Shown one piece after another: positions 36,390 through 45,303 of a DNA stretch of 64,000 nucleotides. A program made the translations under genes and the position numbers. How positions within the stretch are numbered: position 1 is the first letter of the stretch; each line of letters begins with the position of its first letter. The notes under the pieces were generated by a model, which saw nothing but the letters and a program-made list of their open reading frames with translations, was not told the origin of the DNA and made no database searches. The DNA comes from an uncultured Tenacibaculum sp. (GTDB taxonomy: Bacteria; Bacteroidota; Bacteroidia; Flavobacteriales; Flavobacteriaceae): NCBI GenBank assembly GCA_947501615.1, contig CANMWK010000022.1, forward strand, positions 1 through 64,000, in the 5' to 3' direction.

Positions 36390-36462
36390 TAAGTTGTTTC
36401 TTTGTATTTGACAGTGAAAAATTATTTTTAAAATTTTTACCAAGTACTAATAATATGTTTAT

Positions 36463-37539
36463 TTAAACATATTTCTTACCAAAAGACTCTTTAGCTTCTG
36501 CCATTATTTTTTTAATATCTTGATCGTCTTTTCTAGGGCAAATCATAATAACATCTTTCTTTTCAACGACAATAAAATCTTGTAGTCCTTGAATTACAAC
36601 ACGTTTACCATTTTGAGTTCGTATCATATTTCCGTTTGCATCTCTAAAAATAACATTTGCGCCAACTACAGCATTTTCACTTTCATCTTTTTTAAGTTTG
36701 CTATATAAAGAACCCCAAGTTCCTAGATCGTTCCAACCAAAATCTACAGGAAGAACATTAACATTTTCAGCTCTTTCCATAATGGCAAAATCAATCGATA
36801 TGTTTTCACATTTACTGTAATTAGTTTCAATGAAATCATCTTCGAAATCGGTGTTATAAACGTTATTACCATCATCAAGAATATCTACCATTTTAGGTAA
36901 ATACGTTTTAAAAGCGTTGATAATACTCTTAGCAGACCAAATAAAAATTCCTGCATTCCATAAGTAATCGCCACTTTCTAAAAATTGTTGTGCAGTTTCT
37001 AAATTGGGTTTCTCTGTAAATCGAGTTACTTTTTTTATTTCTGCTGAATTTCGTTCATATCGAATATACCCATATCCAGTATTGGGATGATCGGGTTGTA
37101 TCCCTAGAGTCATAAGTAAATCTTTTTCAGAGCATGCTTCAAAAGCTGTTTGAATATTTCTTAAAAATTCACCTTCATCTTTAATCCAATGATCAGAAGG
37201 AGCTACAAGCATCACAGCATCTGGATTTTGAGCATAAATTTTTAAAGCAGCATATAAAATACAAGGTGCTGTATTACGCATAACAGGCTCTAAAAGTAAT
37301 TGTTTGTTACTTAATTGCGGAAGTTGTTGTAATACTAATTTTTCATAGTTGTTATTTGTAGCTATTAAAATATTATTAGCAGGTACTAACTCATTAATTC
37401 GTTCAAATGTTCTTTGGATTAAGGACTGTCCAGTTCCAAGCATATCATGAAATTGCTTGGGAAATTTTTGAGTACTTACAGGCCAAAATCGTGAACCAAC
37501 TCCACCTGCCATTATAACTGCGTAATAGTTTTTAGTCAT
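36463..37539 (-). CDS. manC: Mannose-1-phosphate guanylyltransferase
   Basis: The 358-residue protein has the nucleotidyltransferase signature AGGVGSRFWPVS, then FPKQF, and later FTEKP and LWNAGIFIW. It lacks the second phosphomannose isomerase domain of bifunctional ManC enzymes, so it is the single-domain type. It makes GDP-mannose from GTP and mannose-1-phosphate for polysaccharides or glycoproteins. It lies 18 bases downstream of the SprT-like gene on the same strand, so the two may be co-transcribed. Confidence 0.94.
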   Translation of the reverse strand: MTKNYYAVIMAGGVGSRFWPVSTQKFPKQFHDMLGTGQSLIQRTFERINELVPANNILIATNNNYEKLVLQQLPQLSNKQLLLEPVMRNTAPCILYAALKIYAQNPDAVMLVAPSDHWIKDEGEFLRNIQTAFEACSEKDLLMTLGIQPDHPNTGYGYIRYERNSAEIKKVTRFTEKPNLETAQQFLESGDYLWNAGIFIWSAKSIINAFKTYLPKMVDILDDGNNVYNTDFEDDFIETNYSKCENISIDFAIMERAENVNVLPVDFGWNDLGTWGSLYSKLKKDESENAVVGANVIFRDANGNMIRTQNGKRVVIQGLQDFIVVEKKDVIMICPRKDDQDIKKIMAEAKESFGKKYV

Positions 37540-37557
37540 ATACTTGGCTTTTTACAT

Positions 37558-38148
37558 CTATTCAATTAGTAATACTTCCATATTTTGATTGAAAAGATAT
37601 GTTTTTTTTGTACTCAAATTTAAGCATTCATATCTTGTTCTTCTCTTTTTTCCCATTTTATATGTGTTTTTTTTATATAGAAAAATTTTACCTTCAGGAA
37701 TTTCAAAAATAAAATGTTTTCCATGTGACGCTGTATTTCCTTTTAAAGCCAAGGCTAATTTTGGATCAGAATCTGTACTTGCTTTAGGGTTTTTAAAATG
37801 ATTTGCTAAAAGTGGAAGTATATGATTTGGATAAATATCAGGTCTTAAGAAAGGAATCATTAAATGTTGGAAAACTGTTTTCCATTCTTGTCCATGAGGT
37901 TGTACTCTGCCAAATTTTGTATAAGTTACATGGTGCGCAATTTCATGGATTAATGTAAGTAGAAATTGATGTTTATTTAGATTGTTATTTACTGTGATTT
38001 GTGTTTGACCATTTGCAAATGTTCTAAAATCTCCATGTTTTGTTTGACGTTCGTTAACGATTTTAAGATTAATAGCATACTTTTCAATTAAGTATACTAC
38101 CAAAGGAACAGAATTTTCTGGAAGATATAAAAGAAGTGTCTTTTTCAA
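37558..38148 (-). CDS. SprT-like zinc metalloprotease-domain protein
   Basis: The 196-residue protein has the zinc-protease motif HEIAHH (about 69-74), where the Glu would be catalytic. GRVQPHGQEWK follows and completes the SprT-like pattern with a further His. The C-terminal half is basic and beta-rich (KKRRTRYECLNLSTKK), a zinc-ribbon-like tail with only one Cys visible. SprT-like domains in eukaryotes cut DNA-protein crosslinks; the bacterial role is uncertain. No signal peptide is present, so it is probably cytoplasmic. Confidence 0.85.
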   Translation of the reverse strand: MKKTLLLYLPENSVPLVVYLIEKYAINLKIVNERQTKHGDFRTFANGQTQITVNNNLNKHQFLLTLIHEIAHHVTYTKFGRVQPHGQEWKTVFQHLMIPFLRPDIYPNHILPLLANHFKNPKASTDSDPKLALALKGNTASHGKHFIFEIPEGKIFLYKKNTYKMGKKRRTRYECLNLSTKKTYLFNQNMEVLLIE

Positions 38149-38245
38149 TTGAATACTATTCTAGTTAAGAAATTTACGAGGTAAAGCTATGATAAAATTA
38201 TTAGCATACCATTTTTAATAGCTTAAAATCAATAAAAATATTCAG

Positions 38246-38905
38246 TTATTTAGATAAATAGTTGTGTAGTACCAAATCTTCTTTGCTTAGTATGTCAATT
38301 TGATTTCCGTTTTTTAGTAAAAAGTTAGACGTAGTTACTTTTAGAACATCATTGTAATAATGATCTGTAATAATGATTCCTTTTTCCTTTTTTAAATCTA
38401 TCAATAAAGAAGAAATAAGTGAGATATATTTAGGTTCAATCATTGAAAAAGGTTCGTCTAGTAATAAAAAAGGATGTTTTAAATGTCCTATCAAAAGTAG
38501 TTCTAAATACCGAAGTTCACCGAGTGATAGTGTTCCGATTTTTTGTTTTTCAATGGCTGCTATTTTAGAATTATAAAATAATTTTTCTTGTGTTTCAATA
38601 TCTGAAAGTACTAATGTAATACTATCCCGAACTTTTATTCCTTTTGGTAAAAAAGATTGTTGAGGTAAGTAAGCTATAAGTTTTTTAGGAATAACTTGAT
38701 TAGGTTGTATATTTTTTGAATTTACTTTTAATGTAATTGCATCTGCATTTATTTTTCCAAATATTATTTTCAAAAGCGTTGATTTACCAGAGCCGTTTCT
38801 TCCAAATATACCGATAATATCACCTTTATTACAGGTAATACTAACGTTGTTTAAAACATTTTTTTTTCCAAATGATTTAGATATTCCTGAGGCTAACAAA
38901 CTCAT
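38246..38905 (-). CDS. ABC transporter ATP-binding protein
   Basis: The 219-residue protein has the Walker A motif GRNGSGKS (35-42), Walker B in FLLLDEPF, and a signature region GTLSLGELRYLELL in place of the usual LSGGQ. The D-loop/His-switch region reads IITDHYY with the His conserved. A Q-loop is in AYLPQQSFL. It is a single ATPase domain, compatible with a small export or gliding-type ABC unit. It overlaps by four bases with a 96-residue membrane protein, its likely partner. Confidence 0.88.
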   Translation of the reverse strand: MSLLASGISKSFGKKNVLNNVSITCNKGDIIGIFGRNGSGKSTLLKIIFGKINADAITLKVNSKNIQPNQVIPKKLIAYLPQQSFLPKGIKVRDSITLVLSDIETQEKLFYNSKIAAIEKQKIGTLSLGELRYLELLLIGHLKHPFLLLDEPFSMIEPKYISLISSLLIDLKKEKGIIITDHYYNDVLKVTTSNFLLKNGNQIDILSKEDLVLHNYLSK

Positions 38906-39192
38906 GATTTAATGATATAAGTTAAAAGTAAAACAGGGATAGCTATAAGAATATTAGTAATCCAAACTCGAATCACGAGTTTTCTTTTCGATAAACCTAA
39001 GTTGTGGTACAAATAATATTCTTGTTCTTTAAATAAATGATATCCCCAATAACCAATTAAAATTCCGAAAGAAGAAAAATTAACAACGCCCCACATAAAA
39101 CCAGAAGACAAAGCTATTATCAAAGAAAATACAATATTGAACATATTGAAATCTATGTAATATTTAGTGAAAATATTGAATCTCATATACAA
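38902..39192 (-). CDS. Small membrane protein coupled to the ABC ATPase
   Basis: The 96-residue protein has about three hydrophobic segments (17-38, 39-52 and 76-94) and a basic loop GLSKRKLVIRVW. No family was recognised. Internal Met residues at positions 3 and 17 are alternative starts; starting at 17 would leave a compact membrane protein. The overlap with the ATPase gene (ATGA-type) implies coupled translation, so it may be a minimal membrane subunit. At this size it would need to form oligomers to act as a permease. Confidence 0.65.
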   Translation of the reverse strand: MYMRFNIFTKYYIDFNMFNIVFSLIIALSSGFMWGVVNFSSFGILIGYWGYHLFKEQEYYLYHNLGLSKRKLVIRVWITNILIAIPVLLLTYIIKS

Positions 39193-39263
39193 TTATTAAT
39201 ATGCTAGACAATAGTATGTATAGTAGTGGTAAACTTGTAATAATTATATGTTAAATATCATGA

Positions 39264-39947
39264 TTAAGGGTTAGAGCTAGATACCTGTAGTACCTTTCCA
39301 TTGTAAAATTTATGCCCTGTAAGAGAAAAATTATAAATATAATCGGCTATTTCTTCAGCTTTTAATGGTGCTTGATAGCCTGGGAATGCTTCTTCAAGCA
39401 TTTCTGTTTGTACAGCACCTAATGCTAAAACATTAAAAGCAATTTGTTGTTCTTTATATTCTTCAGCTAATAATTCGGATAAGGTAATTACTGCTCCTTT
39501 AGCAGAGCTGTATGCCGCTAATCCGGGGAATTTTAAACTTCCTTGTATGCCTCCCATACTACTAATGGTTACAACATGGCTTCCAGATTTCATAAATGGA
39601 AGCAAATGCCTAGTTAAAGAAGCCACACCAAATACATTAACTTGATATACCTTTAAAAAATCATCTGTAGATAATTGTTCAAAAGGTTTATTAATGAGCA
39701 TGCCTGCATTATGAATTAAAATATCAACAGTTTTCCAATTTTCTTGTACGAAGTTTGCAGCCGTGATAATATCATTTTCACTAGAAATATCAGTAGCTAA
39801 TGATGTAATATTTTCGTGGTTTAGCGTAGCTAAAGAATTTGTCTTTCTCGATAATGCTAGTACTTGATGTCCGTTATTAGCAAAATGTAAAGCTAATTGA
39901 AATCCAATTCCTCTACTAGTTCCTGTAATTACAATATTTTTCCCCAT
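39264..39947 (-). CDS. Short-chain dehydrogenase/reductase
   Basis: The 227-residue Rossmann protein has the cofactor motif TGTSRGIG (near the N-terminus), HNAG for NNAG, the catalytic Ser in TISSM and the active-site pattern YSSAK. It is a classical SDR using NAD(P)H; the substrate cannot be assigned. The C-terminus is short, without extra domains. It is transcribed leftward, separate from the DUF898 gene upstream by 63 bases. Confidence 0.9.
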   Translation of the reverse strand: MGKNIVITGTSRGIGFQLALHFANNGHQVLALSRKTNSLATLNHENITSLATDISSENDIITAANFVQENWKTVDILIHNAGMLINKPFEQLSTDDFLKVYQVNVFGVASLTRHLLPFMKSGSHVVTISSMGGIQGSLKFPGLAAYSSAKGAVITLSELLAEEYKEQQIAFNVLALGAVQTEMLEEAFPGYQAPLKAEEIADYIYNFSLTGHKFYNGKVLQVSSSNP

Positions 39948-40010
39948 TATCTTTATACTATAAGTTGAAGTTGTCTTTTAATATTCTATGCTTGAAAGCA
40001 AAAAGTGGTA

Positions 40011-40982
40011 TTAAAGTAAGTCGACATCTAGAAAGTCTAAAAAGCTCTCGCCAGTTGTTGAAGTGTAGTCGCTATATTGAATTTGTTTAATGCTATTTGT
40101 ATGTAATCCCTCTTCAATTCTTAAGAAACGGAACATAAACTTGTTAGTTCTTATAATTACCCATGGTGTAGCAATTCCTAGCGTGAAGACAATCAGTAAA
40201 AAATTAACAATAATTAATTCAAAAACATCACCTGGTTTCATTTCTAAAGAAAATTTTACAACCCTTCCATTTTGAGTGATTTCAGTATTATCTGCATAAT
40301 ATGCCCATAATTCTTTAAAATACCAGATAGAATATACTCCTAAGGTTAAAAAGAAAAGAAAAAAGAATTTTACATTTATCCAAAATAAGGTACTCCCTTC
40401 ACCTTTAAAATCAAAAGATAAATTACCAAAACGTAAGTGACTCAGGATATATTTTCTGATATCTACGGCGAACCAAGAAGAATATATACCTAGAGTTAAT
40501 ATAGTCAATAAAGAGCCAATTAAGCATTTCCAAAAAAGCTCCATTTTGTCTCCTAAATATTTAAAGAAAATACCTTTCCAAGAACTACGTGCAGATCTAT
40601 AACGCATTGCACCATGAATAGCAAAAGGAACTAAAAGTATTGCAAATAAATAAAAAACACCAATAGTAGCACTAAGCAACGTAAGATCATTGCTCAATGA
40701 ACTATAAATAAGGAATATATATATGACAATTAAAGGTATATATACCTTAATAAATCCTTTGAAAACTTCTTTTCCAGTACCATGAAAAGTAAATTTAGAT
40801 GCTTCTAATTCAGTGGATTGATAAAGGTATTTTAAACGCTCAACTTTTGCCCAAGGATAATAAAAGCCAAGAGTAATAATTGTAAGTGCAAAATTTTTAA
40901 AAAAGATTAAAGCATATTCGCTCCCTTTACCTAAGTATGCAAAACGCTTTTTTTCTGCCTGTAAACGATTAAGAAAATCCAT
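40011..40982 (-). CDS. DUF898 (YjgN-type) membrane protein
   Basis: The 323-residue protein has about six membrane segments and the family's repeated FxGxGxExFK-type boxes: FTFHGTGKEVFKGF, then LSFDFKGEGSTLFW, with ITLGFYYPWAK and LTLGIYSSWFA lines after each. DUF898 proteins have no known function; the internal repeats suggest a channel- or carrier-like fold. It is divergent from the amidohydrolase gene, and its start lies 26 bases from the rejected long start of that gene. Confidence 0.9.
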   Translation of the reverse strand: MDFLNRLQAEKKRFAYLGKGSEYALIFFKNFALTIITLGFYYPWAKVERLKYLYQSTELEASKFTFHGTGKEVFKGFIKVYIPLIVIYIFLIYSSLSNDLTLLSATIGVFYLFAILLVPFAIHGAMRYRSARSSWKGIFFKYLGDKMELFWKCLIGSLLTILTLGIYSSWFAVDIRKYILSHLRFGNLSFDFKGEGSTLFWINVKFFFLFFLTLGVYSIWYFKELWAYYADNTEITQNGRVVKFSLEMKPGDVFELIIVNFLLIVFTLGIATPWVIIRTNKFMFRFLRIEEGLHTNSIKQIQYSDYTSTTGESFLDFLDVDLL

Positions 40983-41051
40983 AAAAACCTAAATAAAACG
41001 ATGTAAAAATGCAATATTATTTTAACCTATACAACTTTTCTAATTTTACAT

Positions 41052-41059
41052 TAACTTTG
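41052..41059 (+). promoter_or_regulatory. -7 promoter box of the amidohydrolase gene
   Basis: TAACTTTG matches TAnnTTTG exactly, 30 bases before the ATG at 41090. The upstream in-frame ATG at 41009 lies before this box and so is unlikely to be used. Confidence 0.6.
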
Positions 41060-41089
41060 GTTTTACTAACTCCCAAAAAGTTAATTAAA

Positions 41090-42379
41090 ATGAAAAAATA
41101 TATAATCTTATGCTTATTTATGTTTGCGCAGAGCCTTGTTTTTGCTCAAAAAACATATATTCTTTGTGGAAACCTACTAGATACCAAGTCTGGTAAACAA
41201 CAAACTAAACAAACCATTATTATCGAGAAAAACAAAATTCTAGATGTAGTACCTGGGTATATTACTCCTAAAGGGAATACTGATAAATTAATCGATTTAA
41301 AAGATAAATATGTATTGGCTGGGTTAATTGATATGCATGTTCATGTTGAAAATGAATTTGGACCAACTACGCGATTAGATCAATATGTATTAGATGAAGC
41401 AGATATTGCTTTTAATGCGGTTGGTTTTGTGAAAACGACTTTATTAAAAGGTTTTACTACAGTTAGAGATTTAGGAGGGACTGGGGTTAATATTTCAATA
41501 CGAAAAGCGATTAATAAAGGAAAAATACCTGGTCCACGAGTTTTCACTGCAGGAAAAGCATTGGCATCAACAGGAGGTCATGCAGATCCTACAAATGGAA
41601 GTAGAAGAGTTTTAATAGGAAATCCAGGGCCTAAGGAAGGTGTAGTGAATAGTGTAGAGGATGCAAAAAAGGCAGTGCGTCAACGATATAAAAATGGTGC
41701 AGATTGTATAAAAATTACGGCTACAGGAGGTGTGCTTAGTGTTGCTAAGAGTGGCGATAATCCTCAATTTACTATTGAAGAAGTTAAGGCAATTTGTGAC
41801 ATGGCTAAAGATTATGGGATGCACGTAGCGGCACATGCACATGGAGATGAAGGTATGCAAAGAGCAATCATAGGAGGAGTGAAAACTATTGAACATGGTA
41901 CCTATATGAGTGAAGCGACTATGGATTTGATGAAAAAATATGATGCATATTTAGTACCAACCATAACCGCAGGTAAAGAAGTGGAAGAGAAAGCAAGAAT
42001 CAAAGGGTATTATCCAGCTATTGTTGTTCCTAAAGCATTAGCGGTTGGCCCTCAAATTCAAGGAACATTTGCTAAGGCATATAAAAGAGGTGTAAACATT
42101 GCTTTTGGTACAGATGCAGGAGTTTTTGCACATGGTAGAAATGCTAAAGAATTTGGATATATGGTAGAGGCAGGGATGCCCGAAATTGAAGCGATTCAAT
42201 CAGCTACGATAACCAATGCTAAGATTTTAAAAATGGAAAATGAAATAGGTCAGATTAAAAAAGGTTTTTTTGCAGATATTATTGCAGTAAATGAAAATCC
42301 TTTACAGGATATAAAAACTATTGAAAATGTAGTTTTTGTCATGAAAGATGGTAAGATTTATAAAAATAAAAAAGGCTAA
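41090..42379 (+). CDS. Secreted amidohydrolase (imidazolonepropionase/Xaa-Pro dipeptidase-like)
   Basis: The protein has 429 residues from this start, which gives a clean signal peptide (MKKYIILCLFMFAQ... to FAQ). Metal ligands of the amidohydrolase superfamily are in DMHVHVE, a Lys in CIKITATGG, AAHAHG, EHGTYM and FGTDAG. Relatives hydrolyse dipeptides or cyclic amides in the periplasm. The longer frame from 41009 starts before the promoter box and adds 27 residues without signal character. It appears monocistronic. Confidence 0.9.
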   Translation: MKKYIILCLFMFAQSLVFAQKTYILCGNLLDTKSGKQQTKQTIIIEKNKILDVVPGYITPKGNTDKLIDLKDKYVLAGLIDMHVHVENEFGPTTRLDQYVLDEADIAFNAVGFVKTTLLKGFTTVRDLGGTGVNISIRKAINKGKIPGPRVFTAGKALASTGGHADPTNGSRRVLIGNPGPKEGVVNSVEDAKKAVRQRYKNGADCIKITATGGVLSVAKSGDNPQFTIEEVKAICDMAKDYGMHVAAHAHGDEGMQRAIIGGVKTIEHGTYMSEATMDLMKKYDAYLVPTITAGKEVEEKARIKGYYPAIVVPKALAVGPQIQGTFAKAYKRGVNIAFGTDAGVFAHGRNAKEFGYMVEAGMPEIEAIQSATITNAKILKMENEIGQIKKGFFADIIAVNENPLQDIKTIENVVFVMKDGKIYKNKKG

Positions 42380-42474
42380 GTATATTAAACTTTTTTGTGT
42401 AAAATAATGTTTTAAAAAGTGTAACTTTTTTACAGGTAAATAGACTTATAGATGAAATTAAAAATTACTTTTTT

Positions 42475-43473
42475 ATGATTAAAATAAATACATTCTTAAG
42501 TAGATATAATTTTATTATAGTTCCTTTTTTATTGCTTTTATCACTAGTTACGATAAGTGTAAGTCTTACATCAATTTCCTCTTTGGCGCCTTATCTTATA
42601 ATAGATTTTTTATTTACAGTGCCTTTAATTTACTATTTCTTAATAAGAAAAAAGGATATTAATAAATTTACTGTTATAACTTTAACCGTAATAGGTTTTT
42701 TTCTGTCTGATTATTTAATACCAGTTCAACACCAAGGAATGTTTAACAGTATAAAAATAGTTGCAGTACCTATTTTAGAAATTGTACTTTTCATAACTTT
42801 AATACTTAAAGTAAGAAAATTTAGAGGAAGGTTTAAACAAAAAGCAGTTGCTACCTACGACTTTTATGATGCATTATATGCAGTTTGTCTAGATTTTTTT
42901 CCTAGTAAAATATCTTCATTTATAGCTACAGAAACTGCTGTTTTTTATTATACTTTCTTCAAATGGAAATCTCATAAAATGAGTGATAATGAATTTTCAT
43001 ATCACAAGGAAGGTACGTATACAGGAGTTTTATTAGGAATATTATTAGTGATCGTAATTGAAACTTTTGTATTGCATGCGTTACTGGTTGAAACGAATGT
43101 AGTTTTAGCATGGATAATGACTGGGTTTAGTATATATACTCTAATACAAGTTACTGCCATTTTAAAGTCAATGAGGGCTAGATTTATCGCAATAGATAAT
43201 GAAAATAAAAAATTACATTTAAGATTTAGTTTTTTAAGCAATGTAGTTATTGATTTTAATATGATTGAAGATGTAAAATTAGTAAGTGGTGATACAGCGC
43301 AAATTGATCATTTATCTTTTTTAGGATCATTAACAGGATGTAATGTTGTGCTTAATTTAAAAGAAGAGATTACGTACAAGTTTTTTTACGGAATGCAAAG
43401 AAAGTCAAATAAATTAGGACTTATCATAGATGACAAAATGAATTTTATAAATAAGATTAAAGCTGTTTTATAA
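42475..43473 (+). CDS. Uncharacterised membrane protein
   Basis: The 332-residue protein has four N-terminal hydrophobic helices (about 13-36, 40-58, 65-83 and 92-108), two more near 180-202 and 208-225, and a C-terminal soluble domain of mixed strands (FIAIDNENKKLHLRF, VVLNLKEEITYK) that resembles a bacterial PH-like domain. No family was recognised. The ATG follows 95 bases after the amidohydrolase stop, and a terminator follows the gene, so it may be transcribed alone. Confidence 0.7.
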   Translation: MIKINTFLSRYNFIIVPFLLLLSLVTISVSLTSISSLAPYLIIDFLFTVPLIYYFLIRKKDINKFTVITLTVIGFFLSDYLIPVQHQGMFNSIKIVAVPILEIVLFITLILKVRKFRGRFKQKAVATYDFYDALYAVCLDFFPSKISSFIATETAVFYYTFFKWKSHKMSDNEFSYHKEGTYTGVLLGILLVIVIETFVLHALLVETNVVLAWIMTGFSIYTLIQVTAILKSMRARFIAIDNENKKLHLRFSFLSNVVIDFNMIEDVKLVSGDTAQIDHLSFLGSLTGCNVVLNLKEEITYKFFYGMQRKSNKLGLIIDDKMNFINKIKAVL

Positions 43474-43510
43474 GATCATAAATGTTCTAACAAGTAGGAG
43501 AATAAAAATA

Positions 43511-43537
43511 AAAAAAGCACCATATGGTGCTTTTTTT
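43511..43537 (+). terminator. Terminator of the membrane-protein gene
   Basis: AAAGCACCAT and ATGGTGCTTT form a perfect stem flanked by A and T runs, 38 bases after the stop codon. Confidence 0.92.
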
Positions 43538-43608
43538 ATCTCTAGTTTACATGTTCCCCCCGAAACCGTAAACGAATATATGTGTGTTAAATTACTGCCT
43601 TTATAAAA

Positions 43609-43652
43609 AAAAGAACTATTCATTTTTCTTTGAACCAATAAATAGTTCTTTT
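43609..43652 (-). terminator. Terminator of the leftward beta-helix gene
   Basis: AAAAGAACTATT (43609-43620) pairs perfectly with AATAGTTCTTTT (43641-43652). On the minus strand a T run follows the stem. The gap 43474-43782 holds only this, the rightward terminator at 43511 and AT-rich sequence. Confidence 0.75.
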
Positions 43653-43782
43653 CTACAAACTAAATTAATTACTATAAATAATTATAATGAAACAAACTTT
43701 GATATAAAGATACAGTAAACCTTAGTTGATTTGTTACTATTTCGATGAACGATAACTTTCTATAGATTAATAAAAAAATCAG

Positions 43783-45297
43783 TTAGTCAAAAGTAATATG
43801 TTGGTATGCTCCAATGTCAGGATTTGAAGATCTGCTAACGCCTAAAATATCAAGAAGAACAGGAGATGGTAATGCTTTATCTATAGCATTACTGTTATTT
43901 CCAATATTAAATTCTTCTTTAGAAGTATCTTTAAAATCAGGAATTCCATTAAGAATTATATTTTGATAATGTATAGCATTATTAAAATCTAGTTCACTAT
44001 TATTAGCAAAGTTATTGTTAAAATCATCAAACTGAATCATGCAATTTTGAAGAGAATAATTAAACGTATTACCATCGCCAACACGATCCAAAATAAATTC
44101 TACATTATTATTCCCTGCAATGATACAGTTGGTAAAACTTGCAGCAGTTAATGCTCTAGTTTCAATAAATTCTTGTCCATTTTCATCTTCAAACGTAAAA
44201 AAGTTATTGATCAAAACAGAGGGTAAAGTTCGTAAGCTTCTGTTCCAGTAATTAGCAAAAGTAGAGTGGGTAAAATTATAAGCTCCTCCAACCGTTCCGG
44301 CAAAAGAAACTTGTCCAGCATCACCAATAACTACATTTTCTCCAGTAATATTTGCTTGCCTACCTAAAATTCCAAAACTAGTTTGATTATAAATCTCTGT
44401 ATTTGATAAACGAAGCGTAGGTAAGTTGTTACTCCCAATACTGTCTACTAATATTCCAATAATTCCATTTTTAATTTGCGCATGGTTTACTTCGTTTTCT
44501 TTGCTTCCTGCACGCATCCATATCGTTCCCCATTGTCCAGAAACTCTAGAAAATGAATTTTCCAAACGATCACCTTCAAACACAACTTTTTCATCTAAAG
44601 TACCATTGACTTTTAGTGTAGCATCCTTGTCAACTATTAAACCTGAATTTTCGTGAAAATGAATTTGGGCACCAGCTTCTATGATCAACGTTTTGTTGGG
44701 AGGAACAGCAGCATACCCATAAATTACATAAGGTCTGTCTTTTGTAAAAGTAAGTTCGCTGTCTTCTAAATACCTGCCTTGTAATGATGTAAGTTGCCCG
44801 TCTAGAGATAAGTTATCTATTTGCATGGTGATAGGGTCTCTATCAGGAAAAATAAATGTCGCATCTTTTACAAGCGTTACTAAATCTACATCTTGTTGAT
44901 TATTTCCATTATCAAATAAAATTTTATCAGTATACAGAGGGTCAGGAGTAGAAGAAAAATCTATAGTAGTTTCAACAAAAACAAAAACACTGTCTTTAGC
45001 AAGTATTTCTATATTCTGAAATGTTTTTCCAGGTATTCCGTCAACATTTAGTCTATAATTAGAAGTAATACCATTTTCTAAACGAATTTCAGGAATTGTG
45101 ATAGCATTATCGCTTCTATTGTAGACCTTTAAGTTATAGGTTGCAGAACCAATGTTAGTAAAAATAGTATCAAGAAATACAGTGTCTTTAGAAAATTCTA
45201 AATTGCCAAAACTAGGTACAGTACCAAAATCTTTTCGACAAGAACTAACTAAAATAATACACGCAATGATAAGTATAGACTGTATAAGCTTGATCAT
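43783..45297 (-). CDS. Beta-helix lipoprotein with choice-of-anchor-Q-like end
   Basis: The 504-residue protein has a lipobox VSSC (Cys about 20). A beta-sandwich N-terminal region follows (about 28-140, with DTVFLDTIFTNIGSATYN, an abnormal-spindle/choice-of-anchor-D-like strand set). A right-handed beta-helix runs from about 190 to 440 with repeated short strands (GAQIHF, GIIGILVDS, TGENVVIGDA). The end SRSSNPDIGAYQH resembles the choice-of-anchor Q tail. It is probably a surface or periplasmic lipoprotein with adhesive or glycan-binding character; no catalytic site was identified. It starts seven bases after the cyclotransferase stop, so it is in one operon with that gene. Confidence 0.82.
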   Translation of the reverse strand: MIKLIQSILIIACIILVSSCRKDFGTVPSFGNLEFSKDTVFLDTIFTNIGSATYNLKVYNRSDNAITIPEIRLENGITSNYRLNVDGIPGKTFQNIEILAKDSVFVFVETTIDFSSTPDPLYTDKILFDNGNNQQDVDLVTLVKDATFIFPDRDPITMQIDNLSLDGQLTSLQGRYLEDSELTFTKDRPYVIYGYAAVPPNKTLIIEAGAQIHFHENSGLIVDKDATLKVNGTLDEKVVFEGDRLENSFSRVSGQWGTIWMRAGSKENEVNHAQIKNGIIGILVDSIGSNNLPTLRLSNTEIYNQTSFGILGRQANITGENVVIGDAGQVSFAGTVGGAYNFTHSTFANYWNRSLRTLPSVLINNFFTFEDENGQEFIETRALTAASFTNCIIAGNNNVEFILDRVGDGNTFNYSLQNCMIQFDDFNNNFANNSELDFNNAIHYQNIILNGIPDFKDTSKEEFNIGNNSNAIDKALPSPVLLDILGVSRSSNPDIGAYQHITFD

Positions 45298-45303
45298 AAT
45301 TTC

